NCBI RefSeq assembly: GCF_020085105.1
Contig: NC_058053.1
Span: forward strand, 18,312,388 to 18,376,387
DNA length: 64,000 nucleotides
Reading direction: 5' to 3'
Source: Siniperca chuatsi
Taxonomy: Eukaryota; Chordata; Actinopteri; Centrarchiformes; Sinipercidae
The translations under genes were made by a program, and so were the position numbers. A model generated the notes under the pieces. The model was not told where the DNA came from. It saw only the letters and a list, made by a program, of their open reading frames with translations, and ran no database searches. Below, piece after piece: positions 57,721 through 64,000 of this stretch; the first letter of the stretch is position 1; every line of letters begins with the position of its first letter.

Positions 57721-59734
57721 TAAGCCGCATTTATCAACTTGTGGCTCGCTAAACAGTTGCCACAAAAGAAAGTTCTTGACGTTTATCTGTTTGATCAGTT
57801 ATTGTGTTTTTTAATATTCTACCAACAGACACAAAGCTAACCATGGTAAAATTGCAGCTAATTCTGGCAGTGTTGTCGATGACAGCTGTTGATTAGCTCG
57901 TCCGCTAGCACCTAGCTAGCGTTTTGGCAGTTGGCTAACAAAGCGCCGGTGGTGTAGGCTTTTCAACTGTAATCGCGAGTTAGCTCGTTGCTAAAATAAC
58001 CAGTAGGCATTGCTAACCAGCTAACTACTAGTCGTCGCTGTACTCTGCGTTAACTTTAGTGTATCTTCTGGCAAGTTGCTAACTTACCGTATGTAGCAAA
58101 CGATAACGGAGTCATTAGCAGAGCTTTGGTTAGTGTAACGTAACGGTACGCGGCGATTGTGATCGAACTGGTAACATTAACGTAGTCTGCTCGTCTGCTA
58201 TGAGACAGCTTTTACGAACGTTCGTGTCCTGAAACGTCATAAAAACAAACGTTCTAAATATGTGTTCAACGGTTGAACAAATCACACCCGTAACGGTAAT
58301 TTAGCCAAGAGTTATTTTTATTCAAAATAAAACATTCAGGCTAGTTAGGTATGTAGTTGAATACATTATAATAAAATAATAGGTTTTCTTAATGTAATTT
58401 CGGATCGACAAACTCACTTTTTTTTATGCTGGTTGCTGACTGATAGGCAGCTGACAAGTATCTGACAATAAGAGATCCATGACTGTCAATACTCCACAAT
58501 CAATAATCTTAATTACTAGTAAGTAACGGGTAACTCTGACGTTGTTAGTTTTGTATGTATCATTACATTTACAGTCTGAATAAAACACATCTTGTTTATA
58601 TTTCATTGTTAACTTTATCTGTTTACAATTTCAGTGGTTCTTTCTTCCATTGAAAACGATCACTTTGTATACAGCTTCCATTCTCGACCAACAGGCAAAT
58701 CCTCTGTATAAAGGCAAAACACAGAAACCTGAGGAAATAATAAACCCAAGAGTTAGATACTTAACACTAATAAAATATTTTGTCCTTTGAATTAACTATA
58801 TAATTATTGAAAAGTACTTAGACAATGCTTAGTTTGTTTCCTGTTTGGTAAGGATTTAGACCTCCTCTTCCTCCATTCTCAAATGCCAACAACAACAGCC
58901 GTCGAAGAAACAGGAGTGCACTCGTAAGTGCACAGAATCACTATATTAACTTCATTCACCGTGCGAAATGCACATACATTTCTTAAATGTTAACCCATAC
59001 TAAACTTTGCCTTGAACCTGCAGCACTGAACCAAAATTCGCTAAATTTTATGTCAATCCTTTCAAAACGTGCACAAGCTAACTAGCTGGCTAACGCCAGC
59101 AAGCTGAATCCAACGCTAACTGTTAGCAGTAACAGTTAGCTAGCTGCATTCAACAAAAGATTATTCATTGCTATCGTCGTATGATATGAATGCTGTTGCT
59201 ACCGCATGCAACAGTAATGTCTATAGCCATATGGTGCTATCACTTTATTCTCATTAATACTTTTGCGCCGGTGAGATAAAGTTAGCATGTTTGCGTGACC
59301 TGTAGCAGAAGTTCGACGATGCCTCTCCTCCGGACGTGCTCGGTACCTGAAGTAGGCCTTGTGCACACTTAGCGTAGTAAAAGTTTTGAGCACCAAGGGA
59401 TGGTTTAATATGGTTTTCTGTATACACAGTGCATTCAGAAATGCCCCTCAACGGTTCATACAATTGAGATTGGTTTAAAATATGCACATTTTCCTTCAAT
59501 TTTGTCTTGTAAGAAGAATACCCGGTAACTCAAGCTAACGTTAGTGATGTAGCTTTGTGCAGTGTGCTGGCAGCAAGCAGTTCAAATGGGCCTCAGAAAT
59601 AAGTTTAGTTTAATTTCATACTCAAAACAGAGTAAAATATTTTCAAGCTCAGGAAATATTATGGGAATAATGTGATGTTTGCGTGAAACTGGAAACTTAC
59701 CACCGTTAATAGTTTGCCCTCTTTCTGTCTTCAG

Positions 59735-62700
59735 GGGTCTGAATAGTGACGAAACATTTTCTTTTTAGTCTGAAGCTCAACTCCTCCGGTCCTTTGGGAT
59801 CATGGCTAAAGATGTAAGTAATTATATGCATGGTTTTTACTGGAAAACAGTTATTTAGTTTATGGGACACCTATAGGCACTGTAGCTCATGTTAGATGAA
59901 GGCGTGTGTTAAGTTGCCAGAACTTAAAACACCTCCTATAACCTAATGTTTTTTTCTTCTGTAGTCTTGTTTAACTGGACTCATGTAGCATCTTTAATGT
60001 TGTGATTTTTGGAGTATATTAAGTTCTTGTCCTCCGCAGGCTGGTCTGATTGAAACAAATGGAGAGCTGAAGGTTTTCATCGATCAGAATATGAGCCCTA
60101 GCAAAGGTATCAGTCACTAGTAATTGCCTTTATACCGTTTGCACACCATGCACAGTATTGTCTTTACGTACAGTCTAGTTTAATTGGTAGCCTTTGTTTC
60201 CCACAAAGGAAACAATGTTTTTTCAGATGTAGGCCTATGTGCTTGTAGTTGGACCATAGGGGGCAATGGAGTATCAGTCAAGAGCTCTACTCATTACTGG
60301 TCTTCTCATGTCTTCTGTTAGGTGTCCTGTCTTTAGTTACTGTCCAGCCTACAGCTGCCCCTGTGGCCAAACAGCTACTACCCAAAACTCTTGGGCCATC
60401 CAACGTGAACATTGCTGCACACATGCAACATGTGCCACACATGGTGAGTGATGCTCCACACAACTACCACACTGTACGGTCTTATAGTGTCAGCCTTTTG
60501 TGCTTTGTTAATCACATTTGTATGAGTTTAGAACCTCTCAATCGATATAAAAAGTTCATCTTTCTAAATTGTCAGTGACCCGCAGATGAATTTGTGTGTA
60601 GATTTGCTTGCTGGGTTTCTCTGCTGTGTCTTACTGTTGTGTAAGCCCCCTCCATTATCACTGTGAGGTGACCGGGCGGAGGGTAGGTGGAAGCAGTTGA
60701 TCCTAAGCTTATCAACTCTACAGTCAGCAGGATTACACCCATCATCCCATTATATACATGGAATGTATACATAACGGAATCAGCTTAGATATCACCTTAG
60801 TGAAGGAATAGATCACCTATCTCCTAGATGCTTCATATTATATACATTTTAAGCAATTTCTTTCATTGAACATCAGCCATGTTCTTGACCAATAATTGAT
60901 TTGTCAGTAAAGATGTCTAAAATACTAAATGTGTTCTTCTGCCATTAAAACTTTATTTAAACAATTGTTAGTGGCTATAGATTTATGTGAATTAGAAGGA
61001 CATTTGTTGGGTTACAAATTAAATGAAATAAATGTCATTCAACTTGACATCATATAACAAACAGCCAAACAAATTTTAAAGGACCAAACAATAATTGTAG
61101 CTTGTAATGAGGGTAATTACATGTAGCGTTGCCATTATTATGAGCTCAACCCATCCTTGTATCAACAAAATGGGCTGTAGCCTAAAACAAAAAATGTGAG
61201 GGACGTCGTCAAGGACAGCAGCCTGTCCTGTAATGTTGATAAGACAAAAGGGATAACTGTAGACCACTTCCACTTCCAACTGCACACCAGCAGGTCCACT
61301 GTGGAGAGGGTCCAAATCACCAAATTCCTCTGTGTTCACATAACCAGCGACTCTGTAGGTCTGTGAACACTACCAGTCTGGCAAAGAGCTCAGCAGAGGA
61401 GCCCCATCTAAATGTTACCCTTCAGTAAAACTTACTGTATTTCTTAGTGTACAGTTTTAGAAAAAGTGTTAAGTACACAGTCATCATATATCATAATTTG
61501 AATACACTGGATTTAGGTGAAGAATTCACTCGTCGACAGCTTCACAAGATCACTGTCAATACTGAATTATTTAAGCATAGTTTCACAATTTTTCCAGTTT
61601 TAAAACGATAGTTTGGTGCCCATATGAACATTTTTTTTCTTGCTGCGATCATCAATGTAAGTGAAGGGGGACAAAATCCACAGTCCTTGTTTGTGCAAAA
61701 ATGTATTCCAAAGTTTATCTGACGCTTCTGAAGCCTCATACTAACATCAGATAAACTTTTGAATGTAATTTTACACAGAATGAGGACTGTGGATTGTATC
61801 CCAGATCACTTACATTGAAAGTGCATTAGGAAGGGATCTTTTACTGGCCAGTATGAACAGGAAGTATAACAGCAAGCAAAACCTGTTTCAATGTTGACAC
61901 GGGCGACTGACTATTGTTTTAAGACAGACTTTTAAAAATATTATGTATCTATTCTGTTCTGTCCTTTAATATTTTCTTTCCTGTCTTTTGCTCTTGTCTT
62001 TTGTAGGTGATTGGAACACCCCAGAGACCGACAGTATCCAATACCATTTTGGTAAACAGTCCACATACACCCAGTTCCCAGTTCCTCACTCAGAGTCAAC
62101 CGTCCGACGCCTCTCCTTGGTCATCAGGGTAAGTCTTCAAAAGGTCCTTAAGTTTATAAGCTTGGAACATCTAAGGAAAATACATAAGTTTGACATTATT
62201 TATTGTATTTGATGTGAAAATTTGTTGATGGTGGGGATCTGTTCTGTCTGCAGAAAACGTGGTAAGAAAGGGGAAAAGAACGGGAAGGGCTTGAGGCATT
62301 TTTCCATGAAAGTGTGTGAGAAGGTGCAGAAGAAAGGCGTAACCACCTACAATGAAGTGGCAGATGAACTGGTCGCAGAATTTAGCTCTTCAGACAACCA
62401 CATGTCACCCAATGACTCGGTGAGTACTGCAGCTGCATGACGTTTTCTCAGAATGACGCAAACCCATTTCATAATTATTTTTTTAACAATTTATAATTTA
62501 TATTTGTTTTTCCACTTCAGCATGTGTATGACCAGAAGAACATTCGGCGGCGTGTGTACGATGCACTTAATGTGCTCATGGCCATGAACATTATCTCTAA
62601 GGAGAAGAAAGAAATCAAATGGATTGGCCTTCCCACCAACTCAGCGCAAGAGTGCCAAAACCTAGAGGTAGAAACACACAGTGAAGACCGTTCTCACTAT

Positions 62701-63688
62701 AGCTTGTGTTGGGGATGCCTTGCCTTTTACCTGTGTTATAACGCTTAATCATTACTCCTTTATTTCAACTGTAGGTGGAGAGACAAAGGCGGCTGGAGAG
62801 GATTAAGCAGAAACAATCACAGCTCCAGGAGCTCATACTGCAGGTGGGAATGAACTGAGTGCATGTACTTGTGTTCAGGGGGGTCACATATAGGCTCTGT
62901 AGCTATGATGTCGGAGATGATTGTTCATTGTGAAGACAACATCAAGCATCAATAAGGGCTCTTTAATTTTCTGCTTTTCAGTAAAGCACATACCGTCTCA
63001 TATTCTGCCCCCTCACGTATGTAAATAGGAGGACAAAAAATTAGAAACACCTCTTAATATAATGTAGTCCAGTACAACACCACCTTTAACTATGACCTTG
63101 GTTATAAGCATATAGTTAAATGAATACCTCTCTGACAGTGTCAATCAAAGCTGAACATTATTATCTTTGTTATGGTGAATTGGATTGCATTAGAGGTTAC
63201 AGGTGTATCTAATAAAGTGGCCACTGAGTGTATATACGATTACTTGGGGTAGATAATAAATGCACAAACAGCTTGACAATCCATTTAGTGCTATGGTGGT
63301 GGTACGACAGTCAGTGAGAGAAATTCTGTGCTGAACTATAAAGCGGTTGCTTTGTTGGAGACATTTACAGCGGGACTGCCCTAACAATGCAGGACTTAGG
63401 GCAGCAAAAGCATTGCTGAAGAATGTGGCAGAAATGTTTTGTTTTTTTGAAATGTTGAATGTGCTATCAATCTAAACTGAAAGCTTCTCTGTAGCTGTAT
63501 CAAAGCTGTCATCTTTCTTTGATATTGTCTTTACAGCAAATAGCTTTTAAGAACCTGGTTCAGAGGAACAGACAGACAGAGCAGCAGGCAAACAGACCTC
63601 CACCTCCCAACTCCATCATCCACCTTCCCTTCATTATTGTCAACACCAGCAAGAAAACTGTCATCGACTGCAGCATCTCTAATGACAA
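59735..63688 (+). CDS. tfdp1: Transcription factor Dp-1 (E2F dimerisation partner), 5' part
   Basis: Partner of E2F proteins on cell-cycle promoters. Coding begins at ATG 59802 in an exon from about 59735. Exons: 59802-59813, 60040-60106, 60322-60443, 62007-62128, 62254-62419, 62521-62667, 62775-62843, 63537-63688 (285 codons plus two bases). The N-terminus is [20 protein letters not shown], as in human TFDP1. [14 protein letters not shown] basic stretch precedes the winged-helix domain (about 118-204), [17 protein letters not shown] to KEIKWIGLP, with the invariant [17 protein letters not shown]. The start of the dimerisation region ([22 protein letters not shown] broken over two exons; [13 protein letters not shown]) follows. 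Compared with human, HMQHVPHM-like residues are added after NVNIA. TFDP2 fits worse. The gene continues beyond the window. Confidence 0.94.
61205..61400 (+). mobile_element. LINE (L2-like) reverse-transcriptase fragment
   Basis: The plus strand reads [11 protein letters not shown], then a degraded [20 protein letters not shown], matching the LINE RT order 'N..KTKE..VDF ... V..FKYLGV.I..D'. A stop follows and no ends are seen. It lies in the tfdp1 intron between 60443 and 62007. Confidence 0.65.
61590..61925. repeat. Palindromic dispersed repeat in tfdp1 intron
   Basis: CAATGTAAGTGAAGGGGGACAAAATCCACAGTCCT on the left is mirrored by AGGACTGTGGATTGTATCCCAGATCACTTACATTG on the right (each over 20 bases apart in detail, about 61653 to 61820), with outer arms CATATGAAC and CAGTATGAACAGG. 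Relatives are at about 49050-49270 and 32130-32210. Confidence 0.6.
63020..63240. repeat. Dispersed repeat with TCTAATAAAGTGGCCACTGAGTG end
   Basis: A segment starting near AGGACAAAAAATTAGAAACAC and ending CTAATAAAGTGGCCACTGAG resembles a common fish DNA-element end. It lies in the tfdp1 intron before the last visible exon and shows no coding content. Confidence 0.5.
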
Positions 63689-64000
63689 GTATGTGATTGT
63701 GCTAGCCTTCATTTTCTTTTACCTTCAAGGCTCATGTTCTTTAAATTAATAGCAAAAGAATAGTGCAGTGATAGACTTGTGAAATGACCCAATAATTTAA
63801 CCTCCCTATATTGTAGGGATACACTTAGACTATTTACCCCTCTAACCAGGTTTGAATTTAAGGATCATTATCCCTGGCAATCCTGGGTTAGTCGGAGAAA
63901 ATTTCTACTAGTCAGGGCAAATGATTACTAGCACAATACACAAGTCATGTGACAGTTGTATTTAGGGTCTATTTAAACTAGTAAAATGTATTATTTGCAG

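Larger units (their letters stand above)
55076..59801. other. Region between dcun1d2 and tfdp1 start codons (head to head)
   Basis: No coding exon was found in 4.7 kb. It contains the perfect-TIR element 56274-56752 and, from about 57500, GCTAGC- and CG-containing sequence that looks like the tfdp1 promoter and first intron. TMCO3, which lies between DCUN1D2 and TFDP1 in human, was not recognised. Confidence 0.55.

Noticed and set aside
1-64000. CRISPR arrays, operons, phage or integrative elements, tRNA or rRNA genes
   Set aside because: None seen. Direct repeats are microsatellites or dispersed transposons; the genes are intron-bearing vertebrate genes.

Overview
The window is nuclear DNA of a teleost fish. 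Genes are split into many exons with GT-AG introns, intergenic DNA is AT-rich and full of small palindromic transposons and microsatellites, and several dispersed repeats look like families common in spiny-rayed (percomorph) fishes. That last point is from memory, not from a search. Nothing prokaryotic or viral was seen.

Six protein-coding genes can be read exon by exon. From left to right they are: pou2f1 (Oct-1, + strand, complete from the first coding exon seen at 5797 to the stop at 15278, with a 3' UTR of about 6.4 kb); a CD3-zeta/FcR-gamma family gene (cd247-like, - strand, 30296 down to 22930); a lamp1-type lysosomal membrane glycoprotein (+, 33372-38872); grtp1 (RabGAP, -, 47740 down to 43017); dcun1d2 (neddylation co-factor, -, 54987 down to 51071); and tfdp1 (E2F partner DP-1, +, from 59802 and running off the right edge). 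For pou2f1, cd247-like, lamp1, grtp1 and dcun1d2 the exon phases close into complete reading frames of 715, 130, 252, 349 and 259 codons before the stop. For tfdp1, 285 complete codons are present, and the window ends exactly on the AG of the next splice acceptor.

The layout joins two blocks that are separate in human: POU2F1-CD247 (tail to tail, human 1q24) and LAMP1-GRTP1-DCUN1D2-TFDP1 (human 13q34). ADPRHL1 and TMCO3, which lie within the human 13q34 block, were not found here. The genes do not form one pathway. They cover transcription (pou2f1, tfdp1), immune receptor signalling (cd247-like), lysosome biology (lamp1), membrane traffic (grtp1) and cullin neddylation (dcun1d2).

The rest is introns, UTRs and intergenic DNA. 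Several transposon copies have readable ends: a 531-bp hAT element with a perfect 8-bp target duplication and a BED zinc-finger remnant (9414-9944), other hAT-like elements (26343-27038, 13982-14510, 41600-42038, 21958-22411), a TTAA-flanked element (39376-39754), a perfect 16-bp-TIR element (56274-56752), and three LINE fragments. Notable gene-level features are a LAMP1 without the usual membrane-distal LAMP domain, a zeta-family chain with only one visible ITAM, and a pou2f1 5' splice site that lies inside a GT microsatellite.
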